Source of the DNA: Microplitis mediator
Taxonomy: Eukaryota; Arthropoda; Insecta; Hymenoptera; Braconidae
Direction of reading: 5' to 3'
DNA: 64,000 nucleotides
Assembly (NCBI RefSeq): GCF_029852145.1
Contig: NC_079972.1
Location: 3,483,795-3,547,794, forward strand
Made by a program: the position numbers and the translations under genes. Under the pieces are notes generated by a model, which saw only the letters and a list, made by a program, of their open reading frames with translations, was not told where the DNA came from and did no database searches. Of this stretch, positions 21,178 to 33,065 are shown in pieces (position 1 is the first letter of the stretch; each line of letters starts with the position of its first letter).

Positions 21178-24100
21178 TTAAATATCAGCATCTATTGTAG
21201 GTTCAGCTGTTTTGTTTGAAATATTTTTAAACCGTTGTAAATTTCTGAGCAAATCCTGAAATAAAAAATAATAAATTTTAATTTAAGTAAAAGACAATCG
21301 TGATTTTCCATTCCTATTTATCAATAAAAAATAACTATTAGATAAAATAATTCATACCTTTGGCAGTGATTTTCGATCATATGTGTGATCATACGAACTA
21401 ACACATCTACTAAATTGTACGTAAATGTCACAAAGCTCTTCTATAGAAAGCTTACTCGTAACTTCCACGGTATATTTCCACATATTTTCAAGTTTTGTTT
21501 TATCAATAACTACAACAATCGTTTCTTCTAGTTTGGTTTGTTCATGATCACAGTCGACCGTTACAGGTAGATTATCTAATTTTTCACGTGGAAAAACTAC
21601 ATTCGGCTCGCCATTTTCCATCGATATTTGTTCATTTACCGTAGGTACGTCTGCATCGATTGATGATCGTTCATTAATGATTTCACAGTTAATACTATTT
21701 TTCACTTCTTTTGGGGTTTCATTTATGGAATCATTTTCCGATTCTGTATTATCATACAATGTAGCATCACCAATCAGTACTCTATTCGCTACGAACTCTT
21801 GGAATTTTTCTAAATCAACGTTTCGAATCCCATTGGTGGATGAAGCTGGACAAGGTTTCTCATTCAATTCCACTGTGCTATCATCCAACATAATTTTCTT
21901 TTTTTTCGTAACTTTTTTAACGTAACCACGAGCCCATGCAGGAATTTTTCGCTTCCTGGAGTTGACTTTTCGACCGTTCATTACTACTGATCCACTTGGG
22001 CTCAAGAGATTGTCTTTTTTATCATTTTTTTCATCAATATTAAAACTTTCATTTTTTACATATTCATTAATCGCTTTTTTTGTCAGCATTCGATTTTTTG
22101 ATATTTCTCTACATTTATCTTCGAAATCAGAATCTAACTCAGCTTTTATAAGAGCATATGCATGATCACGTAATGAACAAGCCCGATGACGTATAAGTTT
22201 ATCAGCTGGATCTCTGTGAAAGAAAAAAAAATTACATTGAGAACTTTTGTTTTTATCAAATTATTAGTTTCTCGAATATGACGAGGCATAAAATAAAAAA
22301 ATGATGAATTTCTATTTGATTTATGCTTCGTATAGAATTATGTGATTTATAAAAGACATAAGGAATCGGAATAACAGGAACGACTACCTCTTTAAAATTC
22401 CAAAAGAAGATTTATCACGCAAGCTAAAGGGAAAACATACGAGCTTATCAGTACAGTAAAATATTTTATTTAAATTATATGCTATATGATCATTAGACTG
22501 TTTAAAAAAAAAAACGACTAAGGTAAAAGCACCAATTTTTGACACTACAAGAGACAAGATTGTAATTTCATTTTTTTACCATGCTGACGATTAATATTAT
22601 TAACATTGTCTCAGTTAATCTTTTAACTAATCGAATTCATGCTTTCTGATGAAAAAAAAATTAAATTTACAAATTAATTTCAAGTGATAAAATAAATAAT
22701 CCGGATACACCAATTATTGACAGGTTAAAAACTTGACTGATTTAACTACTGACATGCTGTTGCTCTAATTATTGACACCCATAATGCACATGTGTCATTA
22801 GTCTGTAGAACTAAATAAAAGAAACGAAGTCTCCAAATAAATGCTAATTTATTAATTAATATTCAATTAATTGGACGAGTTTTAAACCCGGAATTATTCA
22901 AAATATTTTTTAATTAAACGAAAATTAAAATCAATTTATCACTTTTGTTATAACCATTTAATAGTAAGTATATGACAGCGTGGGTTCGCCGGAATTATTA
23001 AGGTTTATAACGGACTTGTGTTTAAAAAAAAGACGTTACGGCGTTGTCTACTAACCTGTCGAAATATGAGACACAACTTCAATATTACGTACTAATTATT
23101 GACATTTACTATTTTAAAATTAAAAATCATAAAATTTACTGTAAATATATCATATTGTTAATTTTTCATATTTTATTTCTTTATAAAAAAAAAGTTGATG
23201 TGATTAGATGGAAAAAATAATTAAAAGTCATCGTTTGAAACGACTGCTTTTCTAACCGGAATAGTTAAGAAAATTGACGCCCACAAGCTGTTTTAAAGGC
23301 ACGAATAAACTTTATTTTTTTTATTAATAAATGTTTGATATTTTTCATTAACAATAATTTTTTAAAAATTTTATAATTTTAAAGATTGTTAAAAATGTAT
23401 ACGATTATTATTAATATAGCTGGTAGTTGAATATTTCTTAAAATAAGATAGGGTCAATAATTAGAACTTTTACCTTAATTTTTTTTTTTCTTAATTACAT
23501 CGAAGATAATGTTAGAAATAATGAAAAAAATACTGTTAGAGCTTGAGCTGTTAATATTAATATTTAGGTGTGCCGCATCTCAAATTTCTATTTTCCATTT
23601 AAATAACATGGAAACGAAATTCTTTTGCATTTTGGAATTTTATAGTTCACGGTGGGAACAATAGTTTAAAATGTTCAAGATATTGGGAACTGACAAATTG
23701 GCTCACGCAGTCTGGTAAAAAAAAATCAAACTAATGATAGCTTACACAGTTAAGTAAATGCATGCTGTTAACATCATCAATAAATTTTATACAACAAATT
23801 ATTAAGAAATAAAAATTTTAATAGAAGTTAGAATATTTAGAGAACGTTAAAAGTAAAAAAATTGAGTATTTTGTGCAGTAAGAAATTGTCGGAGTAAAGC
23901 AAATAAAAATTTTAATGCGGTTTTCTATAAATTACCGGAGGCTGGTGATCGTTCAGTGTTATTAGAAAATTTTTTTGATAATTTGGATAGAGTTGATAAA
24001 TTAAAAGCGTGGAAGAAGTTATTGAAAATAAATAAAGTTACTCTTCAAATGAAAGTTTGTTCCTTATATTTGAAAAAAAAACCGATATATATATTGCAGA

Positions 24101-27100
24101 TACGTTTGTAAAGTTTAACCTAAAACTTAAAAACTGAAAATGTTATTTTTGTTTTTTCAAGTAAATAAATATTAATTATAATAATATTTTTATTGTTCTG
24201 TAATTTTTTAAATTTTTGCATTAATTTCATGGAGTTTTCTTTCATATGAGACGTTTGTACACAAAGCGCGGTAACTACGATCACATATATGTCATTTTTT
24301 TCGCGGTCTATTCCTCATTTAATTAAATAGCCGACAACCCTGATGAAAAGAAACGATTCAAATCAATTAAAAAAATCGGTCTATCAGTTGACCCGGCGGG
24401 CCAGCCCCAAAACTTCCCGCTGTTTTCGAGCTCAAGAACCTCGAAAACATTATTGTGAATACATTTTCGAGCTGTTCGAGCTCGAAAATACGTTTGTGTG
24501 CTGTTGTTTTAAAAAAAAACGTTTTTTACAATTTTTTCTCCAACGATTTCTCTCAAACGAATAAACCGATTGAGACGGTTGAGGTGGCAATCGACGCGTT
24601 TTATCAAGTTTTAAAGCTGATCAAATTTTGAATTCGATTTATCGAGTCGTTTTTGAGATATTTCAGAAAAAATAAAAAAAATTTTTTTTTTAATTCTTTC
24701 GACAACGGTTTCTCTTGAACGAATGAACCGATTTTGATGGTTGAGAGGGCATTCGACGCGGCTTATAAAGTTCTAGAGCCCAGTCCATTTTGGAATCAAG
24801 CCATCGAGCACATTAAAAGTTATCCAAAAAAAACATTTTTGAAAAAATTTTATTTTTGGAATATCTCTGAACGAGCCCTACCGATCAAGCTCAATTTTCT
24901 TACAGCTTCAAGATATTGACAAGCCGCGTCGAATGACACCTTAAAGTTCAAAATCGATTCATCCGTTCAAAAGATACAGGTATTTACATACGTACGTACA
25001 TACATACATACATACACTCGGACATCATCTTGAAATTAGTCAGAATAGCTTCCTAGGACCTCAAAACGTCGACATCCGATGAAAATTCGATTTTCGTAAA
25101 ACGGACCAAAACCAATAACTTCCCGAATTTTTGAAAATTTACAATTTTCTTAGCGGGAAGTTAAAAATGGAAACTTTAATAAGCAATTGAATAGTATATT
25201 ACACACCGAGGGAAGTAAAGTAAGAAATGTCTCAGATCACATGTAATTGTTGGCCGAGGCGAAGCCGAGGTCAACAAACATGTGATCTGAGGCTTTCTTA
25301 TTTACTTCCCGAGGAGTGTATACTATTTTTCTCCTCGACGGAGGCGGAAAGCGGCAACTTCGTTTTGCACAGCGGGACGAAAGTTGACGCTTTCCGCCCG
25401 GAGGTGAGAAAAATCATTTTCATGATACCAGCATCGAAACTTGAAGTTTCAGTGTCTTACAGCCCGTCGAAACAAGCTTATTTCAAGCCGATGCTGCAAA
25501 CAATTGCTAGCGAATTCGTAATTCAAAAATACCTTCATACAGCGGGTAGAAACAATTGTGTTTCTTCCCGAGGAAAGGAACACAATTGTTTCTGCCCGGT
25601 GTGATTTATATTGTATATTCATTTGCAGCCTTATTACTTTCATTTTTTTACTTGTCACTTCGGTTTACTCATTTCATTTTTTAAATGACAGTTTTAATTA
25701 ACGAAATAAAATTATCAACAAATGAGTGAAAATAATATTTTTGTCTTATTTACTATTTAATAAGTGTCTGTAAATCACAGATTTCTCATTTCCTAACAGT
25801 TCTCCGCATCGTTGGCTAAAAATTAACTTGTTTCTTACTGGCTGCTGACACTGAATCTTGAAGTTCCGATGCAGGTAATTGTGAAAAATATAGTGTGACT
25901 CAGGATAAAACACGATTTTAGACTGCGGGTGATGTCAGCCAACCTCATCCTAGTCTGAAATCGTCTTGTTTCATCCCTTGTTATACAATATACTATTAAA
26001 ACGATTCGAAATTAATAAATCGAATACTTTTAAATCTACATTGAATCTACATCAACAATTAGATTGCATTAAAAAAGATTCGAAAAATCTAATAGAATTG
26101 AATCGTTTTAAATCTACTTGGATCAACAAATAATAATTACAATTTATCGATTTAAAAAGATTTAAAACGATTCGAAAAATCTAACTTCGAAGCTTGAAAT
26201 CTCTAATTTCGATCGGTTTAGCTGAAAAAATTTTCCACGGCTTGTAAACTCTTTAAAGAAAAAAAAAAAAAAAATTTGAAAGATTTTTGTCTCGCGGTAT
26301 TTCTCACAACTGCACGACAGTCGTAGCTCTAAATAAATTTTGATAAAAATATATCGAAACTAGAGATTTCAGGCTTTTAAATGCTTTTTTTTCAAATGTC
26401 GATAAGATTTTTTTTTTTTACCAAGTTATAGCTTTGCGAAAATCACTTAAGAAATTCTATAATTTTTCCATTCCTTCGATTTTTTACATGAGTGTATTTA
26501 AATTACACTTAATATATAAATTATATATACTAAAATCGACCAAAAGTTAGCTATTAAAAATATACTTTTTATGCATATGTTAGATATATTTTTTTATATT
26601 TCTTTAATGAAATTTTTTCGTTCCGAGAAATTTAAATTTCTTCAAAAAAAAAATGTAATATTGCCACAAAAAACTAACACATTTTTCTTCTTGAAACAAG
26701 TGAAAATTTTTCTAAGCATCAAAACATGTTGACTTCAGGCCAAAAAATTTTGATTCAAGATAAAAATTTCAAGATAGTTATTCACTAGGTGCAAGAAAAT
26801 TTTTATTTTGCGAATCGTTAAAATTATAATTTCAAAAGTATTCGTAACAATTCGAAAAATTGAATCGTTTTGAATTGTTTCAAGTCGCTTTATGAATCAG
26901 AAATTCAACTATTAATTGTCGATTCAGAAGTATTTAAAACTATTCGAAATATCAAATTATTTTAAATCTTTTTTAATCTTTTTGTGTATGTCAATTAAAA
27001 AATTTTTCTTTTAATTGTTTTTAATAGATTTGAATCGTTTCTTTCAATCAGGGAAATAAAATTCGTTCGGGATCATGTATATTTTTTTGTTCTGGATTTT

Positions 27101-30100
27101 TACTCGTCCAAGATAATTTGTCTATGAAATTTAATAACATTTCATTTATTTACCCTACTATCACATGAATTACGCATTTAACTGTGTAAGCTACTATCCA
27201 TGTTTTTTAAGCCACGCCTCCGTGTCCGCGCCACTATTCTCATGAGAAATTTGACCCTCTACAAAAAAGGTCTCTTACAATATTTCGATATTTTTATTTC
27301 TTCAAAAGTTATTCAAAGTTGGATTAGTAATAAATTTTTACATTTTTCCAATTTTTTGACGTAACCATCAACTTTGTGGGAAAATTTTATAGGACATTTT
27401 TTGTGGAACATTTCATTTTCTACAATTTATCTTTGTGAAAATTTTCGATATTTCTTACAATTCGTTAGTTATTTGCATTTAACTGAATTTTTTTTTTAAT
27501 AATCATAAGTTTATTGTTCAAAATTATATTACTCGAACTATTAGAATTTAAGTCTAAATAATCTATATTATATTCTATTTTGTAACTAAAAGATTAAGGT
27601 TTTAAATAAAGAAAGTTTTATTTAATTTCATCGCGCACGAGTTAAAATATAATATAATTATTATCAAATCGTTCCGGTATTGGGACATTTACCTTATTCA
27701 AGAAAATTTTTAGTTAAATGCAATAAACTTACGACCTGTAAGAAATGCCGAAAATTTTCGTAGAGATAAATTGTAGTAAATGAAATGTTCTACAAAAAAT
27801 ATCCTATAAAATTTTCCCATAAAGTTGATGGGTGCGTCATAAAAATGGAAAAATGGAAAAATTTATCATTAATCCAACTTTAACTTTGAATAACTTTTGA
27901 AGAAATAAAGATATCGAAAAACTGTAAGAGGTCTTTTTTGTAGAGCGCTAAATTTTCCATAAGAATTAATCGTGAACTTTTTAAAGTATTGTTTCCACTG
28001 TGAACTATAAAATTCTAAAGTGCAAAAAAATTTTGTTTCCATGTTATCTAAATGGAAAATAGAAATTCGAGATGCGGCACCTCTTAATGTTAATATTGAG
28101 AGCTCAAACTCTCACAGTATTTTTTTCGTCATTTCCAACAATATTTTCGGTATAATTAAGAAAAAAAAATTAGTCGTTTTTTTTAAAACAGTCTAATGAT
28201 CATTATCACGACTTTCCCTTTTTTTTCTTTGTAGTTCATAATAATTAATGAGTAATTTTATAACCGTAAAATTTACGGTACAATTATTTAGATAAAAATA
28301 TTTCTTACCTATCAGGATTATACTCAAGTGCATTCTTGCAAATGAGATCGATGTCATCGAGAAAATCACGAGCGCATAAATAGCAATGCATGTCGATCTT
28401 AGTCATCATAGTCTCTAAATCCATTGGTTGTTTTATGATTGCATTATAATCTGGCACCTCTTCTGTATCAACCGGTTTCGTAAACATGAAAAATCTGACA
28501 AAACAATTAATATTTTAAACATTTTTTTCGAAAATTAAGGTAAAAGCACCAATTACTGGCAGGGTTCCAAATATTGACACCCTATCTTATTTCGAGACAT
28601 ATTTAATTACCTACTACATTAATTATAATCGTATCAATTTTCAAACAATCTTTATAATAAGAAAATTAAAAAAAAATTATTGTTAATATAAATATCAAAC
28701 ATTTATTAATAAAAAAAATAAAGTTTATTCGTGCCTATTAAAACAGCTTGTGGGCGTCAATTTTCTTAACTATTCCGGTTAGAAAAGCAGTCGGTTCAAA
28801 CGATGATTTTTAATTATTTTTTCCATCTAATCACATCAACTTTTTTTTTATAAAGAAATAAAATATGAAAAATTAACAATATGATATATTTACAGTAAAT
28901 TTTATGATTTTTAATTTTAAAATAGTGAATGTCAATAATTAGTACGTAATATTGAAGTTGTGTCTCATATTTCGACAGGTTAGTAGACAACGCCGTAACG
29001 TCTTTTTTTTAAACACAAGTCCGTTATAAACCTTAATAATTCCGGCGAACCCACGCTGTCATATACTTACTATTGAATGGTTATAACAAAAGTGATTAAT
29101 TGATTTTAATTTTCGTTTAATTAAAAAATATTTTGAATAATTTCGGGTTTAAAACTCGTCCAATCAATTGAATATTAATTAATAAATTAGCATTTATTTG
29201 GAGACTTCGTTTCTTTTATTTAGTTCTACAGACTAATGACACATGTGCATTATGGGTGTCAATAATTAGAGCAACAGCATGACAGTAGTTAAATCAGTCA
29301 AGTTTTTAACCTGTCAATAATTGGTGTATCCGGATTATTTATTTTATCACTTGAAATTAATTAGTAAATTTAATTTTTTTTTAATCAGAAAGCATGAATT
29401 TGATTAGTTAAAAGATTAATTAAAACAATGTTAAAATACAAATTCAATAATTTTAATCGTTAGTATGGTAAAAAAAAATGAAATGATAATCTTGTCTCTT
29501 ATAGTGTCAATAATTGGTGCTTTTACCTTATCATATGAATAAATTAAAATATACTAACTGTCTATTTCGAGCTAATTTAGCACAAATTTCTCTGAGGAAG
29601 ATTCTTAATTCTCGTAAGGAAACTTCCTCTTTTTCATACAACATTCTTTTTTCATCTTCAGTCAACTTCTTTGGTATTGGTTCAAGTGCCACAGGCAGCT
29701 CTTCAAGTTTTTCAACTTTATCATCAATTATAATAGGTGGTTGAAAGCATTTTTCCATAAACAATGATTTAAAAAATTCCAATCTCTGTTCAACAGAAGG
29801 ATTTTTTATTGTATAAACTTCTCCTCGAGATCGACTGAAAAGGTTTTTTAACTGTGGAACTAAATCAGAATACGGTACATCACTTGTTGCGAGAATAAGA
29901 ACCGGAAGACATGGGTCAAGAGTAGTAATTCGACACATGAAAACTGCTTTAACAGTTTCTGGCAATAATTGCCACCACTGATCGATCGAACGAATATAAA
30001 TTATTGATGGTATCTTTCTCGAGGCTTCATTGAATACTTGAACGCATATTTCTTCTGGTGTTCTGGCACTTTCTGCAAAAAGTGTACTAACGTCCAACGG

Positions 30101-32402
30101 CTGAACAAAAACATGCTCCATTTGATAAAGCAGAGCTTGAGTTAATTTTGGACTTTGACCATATGACATACTGTCACACGTGACCAACATTCTTGGATGA
30201 TTTAAACATTTGGCAACTTTTACTTTTGCAAGCGTAGAATTTATTCCTTGAGGAAAAATTATGTTAACTGCATTGATTAAGTCTTCAAGCGCCTCACCAA
30301 GAAGAGGAATAAGAAATGACGGTAATTTTCTGCTGACAGTGGGAGTAATTCTATGAGTAGATGGTACAAGAATCGATGCAGCTTCGATGAAATCTTGCTT
30401 TTTCACTTCAACTCGTTGGGGATCCAAGAGCAAACGATTGCTAGTCAAATAAATCTGAGGATATGTTCTTCTCAGTCCTTGTAATACTGCTTCTGTACAG
30501 AGAGCACGTAAATCTGATCCACAATAGCCGGTTGTCATTTCCGCTAATAGTTCTAGAAGTATATCAGAAGGTGGATTTTTCCATTTGCTGACATGAATTT
30601 TCAAAATCTCTAATCGTTCTTTCATTGCGGGGAGAGGAAAAAATAATTCTCGATCAAATCTTCCAGGCCTTCTTAAAGCAGGATCGATTGCGTCGATCCG
30701 ATTAGTCGCGCCTATGACGATAACTTCACCTCGATCATTTAGACCATCCATAAGAGCGAGCAAAGTCGAGACAATGCTTGCATGAATTTGATCTTGTTTG
30801 GTACTTCTAACTGGAGCAAGGCCATCAATTTCATCAAAAAAAATAATAGATGGTTTCATCTGTTGAGCTTGTTCAAAAAGAAGTCGAAGTTGTCTTTCTG
30901 ATTCTCCTACCCACTTAGATAAACAATCTGCACCTTTTCGCATAAAAAAAGTAACTTTCCTGTTTCCTTGTTGACTGAATTCATTAGCCAAAGCTCGAGC
31001 GATAAGAGTTTTTCCAGTGCCTGGTGGTCCGTAGAAAAGAACTCCTTTGGGTGGTGTAATATGAAACCGATCGAAGACATCCGAATACATCATAGGAAAT
31101 ACAACCATCTCTTTAAGACAATGAATGTGGGATTCTAAACCACCAACGTCACTAAATCGAATATTCGTATCTAACGTAATAGGATTTATATCAGCTTTTC
31201 TATCTGTTGGGCCACCTTGCGGTAAAGCATTTTGTCTCACTTTCTTACACTTTTTTTTATCATATCGTTGTGGTTCAGAATCACTAGAATCGTTTGAACT
31301 AGAACTTTTGCTTCTATGCTTACGCCGTCTCATTGAGTTACTTAGAACGGTTCTAAGTGCTCGTATTGAACGTCTAACCGGCTCTACAGTTGCTTGAAAT
31401 CTATCTACAGTTGGTTTCTTTTTACGAAGGCTGTACTTTCGAGGGCCAGGTGAATCGGATGACTCACTCAAATCGCTGTCCTCTGATAACTTTTTATTTC
31501 GTTCTAATTGACGTTGTGATGCTCTTCTAGTTCTTTTAATTCGAGTATACATATCTTCATAACCGATTTCATTTTCCGAATTTCCATTTTCTACTTGTTT
31601 ATCACTTTCGTGAGAGCTGTCTTCATTGATATTGGTTGACAAAACTTTAATCGTTTCATCTTTTTCCAACATACCACATAATCTCGTTATCGGGCCTTCT
31701 CTCGATCTGGCAGGACTGTCTGACTTTTGTGGCTCAGAATCTTTTTCATTACTTGCTGCCACAACTATTTTACTTCGATTTCCGCTTTTATATTTTGTTT
31801 CTTTCTCATTAGACTTTCGATCCGATCGATCTTTGAGCTGACGAAGATCTATTTCATCAATTTCTTTGTCGGTAGTCTTTCGGATTTCTCTTTCTCGTTC
31901 TCTATCAGCTCTGTTTCGAAGCTCCCGATTACTGAGCTCCTCTCTATTTCTGATGTGTCGCGGATTTTTCGTAGGATGATGATTTTCTCTAGATCTCAAA
32001 GGCATACGTTCTCGAATATCTCTTGGTCTACTGGGTGACTCCTCAGCCATTTCTTTGTCTGATGAAGAAACATGCTGTTGAAACATCGGATATCCTTTTA
32101 AAGTTTGAGTCCCTGCAACATAAATACAATAATATTTAAAGTTAATACCTAAAGTTAATCGATAAAGAAAACTTACCTAAAATCCAACTAGTATTCAAAT
32201 TATCGTAAGTTTGCATTCTATTTCTCGTACTTCTTCGTACACTCAAATTATTCCGAGCTATAAGAGAGTTATTGCTAGAGTGTGATCGCAATGTACGGGC
32301 ACTTTTAGATCGTCGTACATTATTGCGAAGAGAAGAATTGTGAGCACTAAAAATATCTTCATCGGAATCTATTGAGTCCATAGCAATATCGTCGTCAGAC
32401 AT
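21178..32402 (-). CDS. ATAD2: ATAD2-family AAA ATPase with bromodomain
   Basis: Five coding exons on the minus strand: 32402-32177, 32112-29559, 28494-28309, 22213-21358, 21255-21178. All junctions are GT-AG and in phase, giving 1299 residues (human ATAD2 is about 1390). Residues 1-370 are acidic at the start, then rich in R/K/E/S. The first AAA module has Walker A GPPGTGKT (437-444), Walker B IIFFDEID (D502, E503) and GATNR...RRPGRFDRE (about 545-570). A degenerate second AAA-like region follows (about 680-860). The bromodomain (about 900-1015) has FTKPVDTEEVPDY and CKNALEYNPD; N981 and D988 align with the acetyl-lysine-binding N1064 and D1071 of human ATAD2. A basic stretch, KRKIPAWARGYVKK, lies in exon 4. 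The family binds acetylated histone H4 and regulates chromatin and histone turnover in the nucleus. The shelf motif reads FMF where human ATAD2 has RVF. Introns 2 and 3 are full of transposons. Confidence 0.93.
22521..23473 (+). mobile_element. TIR MITE family A (AGGTAAAAGCACCAAT), copy 1
   Basis: The left end is AGGTAAAAGCACCAATTTTT, the right end AGAACTTTTACCT, flanked by TA (22519-22520 and 23474-23475). The related sequence at about 28170-28205 (inverted) reads uninterrupted CGACTAATTTTTTTTT, which is the empty site and confirms the TA duplication. The motif AATTATTGACA recurs inside. It matches 28538-29528 over almost its whole length in inverted orientation. There is no ORF. Confidence 0.85.
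23872..24085 (+). pseudogene. THAP zinc-finger domain remnant
   Basis: One frame reads CAVRNCRSKANKNFNAVFYK, then LPEAGDRS, later KLKAWKKLLKINK and KVCSLYLKKK. The C-x4-C start, the AVFYKLP-like block, the central W and the VCS-x-x pattern fit a THAP domain, but the final zinc-ligand histidine of the usual C-S-L-H-F is replaced by tyrosine. No initiator ATG is close and the frame closes shortly after. It is probably a relic of a P-element/THAP transposase or of a captured THAP gene, lying inside an ATAD2 intron in opposite orientation. Confidence 0.6.
24380..25165. repeat. Composite TTAACTTCCCG repeat, second copy
   Basis: Begins GACCCGGCGGGCCAGCCCC and ends TTAGCGGGAAGTTAA, with GAGCTCGAAAATA, ACCGATTGAGACGGTT and TACATACATACATAC blocks inside. 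It is shorter than the 16853-18671 copy and lacks its left AACTTCCCGCTGAG half. Open frames such as 24734-24919 lie in the repeat and are not genes. Confidence 0.6.
25190..25980. repeat. Cluster of GC-rich hairpins with CCCGAGGA loops
   Basis: Four strong inverted repeats follow one another: 25190-25326 (stem of about 50 bp with few mismatches, including TCAGATCACATGT), 25329-25410 (GGAGGCGGAAAGCG paired with CGCTTTCCGCCCGGAGG), 25543-25599 (AGAAACAATTGTGTTTC with its complement) and 25903-25976 (GATTTTAGACT with AGTCTGAAATCG). A longer-range pair links about 25432-25456 (CATCGAAACTTGAAG) with about 25848-25872. CTTCCCGAGGA appears in the first and third hairpins. GC content is well above the surroundings. 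A 125-codon frame (25227-25604) crosses the hairpins and is not taken as a gene. Confidence 0.6.
25990..27055. repeat. CGATTCGAAAAATCTAA repeat tract
   Basis: Degenerate units around AAACGATTCGAAAAATCTAA and TTTAAATC occur in both orientations at each end (25990-26200 and 26820-27055), ending TTTCAATCAGGGA. The centre is AT-rich without a gene. It is probably a foldback-type element related to the 5115-5822 tract. Confidence 0.4.
27215..28205. repeat. Interrupted palindrome in ATAD2 intron 3
   Basis: Arms at about 27215-27500 and 27700-28160 are inverted copies (shared blocks: GGAAAATTTTATAGGACAT, ATCCAACTTTAACTTTG, AGGTCTTTTTTGTAGAG). The centre holds a truncated inverted end of the family B TIR element (27560-27693, ending CGGTATTGGGACATTTACCT). 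The outer part, 28000-28205, also matches 23480-23745 in inverted orientation. Confidence 0.55.
28538..29528 (-). mobile_element. TIR MITE family A, copy 2, filling ATAD2 intron 2
   Basis: The ends are AGGTAAAAGCACCAATTACT and ATTGGTGCTTTTACCT, with TA on both sides (28536-28537, 29529-29530). It is inverted relative to 22521-23473. Intron 2 runs 28495-29558 (1064 bp), so the element leaves only about 70 bp of original intron. Its right end is about 30 bp from the splice donor of exon 2. Confidence 0.85.
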
Positions 32403-33050
32403 ATTGTAATATAAATCAATTAAACACTTTTATAAATTAACTCCAAATTGAATTGAATGTACAGTAAAATAACAACGATCATAAGCGATAGAAGCATTCT
32501 CAATTGGTAGCAATTTCCATAAAATGAGCTCCGTTGATCAACTAATCTTCAAGTGATGGAAAAATCAAGCCACTCATACTGTTATTACTGAGTATGAAAA
32601 ATTAGTGAATAGAATAACATTATTTTTATTTCATTACCTTCGAGAGAAACAACGAAAATTGACATGTAAAAATGAAAGTAATGAATCCACACCACGAAAT
32701 CCGAAAGTTAATTTAAAAGATATAGTTCGCAATAAAAACATTCCAGGGATAAAATAATGTGACACAAGCATAATACAAATACGTACAGTTTAATTAAATC
32801 ACATTTAAAAGTTCATCATGAAGTAAATGATATCCAATTCACTGTTTTTTTATTCAACTTGAACTTAGTAGGTAACATAATAATAAAAAGGATAACTGAG
32901 TAACAAGATGCTTAAAGCTAAGCTCACATCACTGGAAAATTACACAAACTAACATTAAGTTGATACTCGGATGTTTCATGTACACACATGTTACGTTTGT
33001 TGCTCAAATCTAGGCGTGTATATCGGAACATAGCCTAAATATCACAAGCT
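32403..33050. other. 5' flank of ATAD2, no gene
   Basis: This upstream region of the minus-strand ATAD2 gene contains no recognisable element apart from AT-rich sequence. No TATA box can be assigned with confidence. Confidence 0.4.
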
Positions 33051-33065
33051 CCCTTGTTGCAACCT

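Larger units (their letters stand above)
22214..28308 (-). other. ATAD2 intron 3 (6.1 kb), transposon-filled
   Basis: Donor GTAAGA at 28308-28303, acceptor CACAG before 22213. It contains, in plus-strand order, a family A MITE (22521-23473), a repeat fragment related to the palindrome arm (about 23480-23745), a THAP-domain remnant (23872-24085), a composite TTAACTTCCCG repeat (24380-25165), the GC-rich hairpin cluster (25190-25980), a CGATTCGAAAAATC repeat tract (25990-27055) and a large interrupted palindrome (about 27215-28205). Confidence 0.8.

Noticed and set aside
25227..25604. 125-codon open frame
   Set aside because: It runs across strong hairpins, has no recognisable domain, and an overlapping antisense frame exists for the same structural reason.
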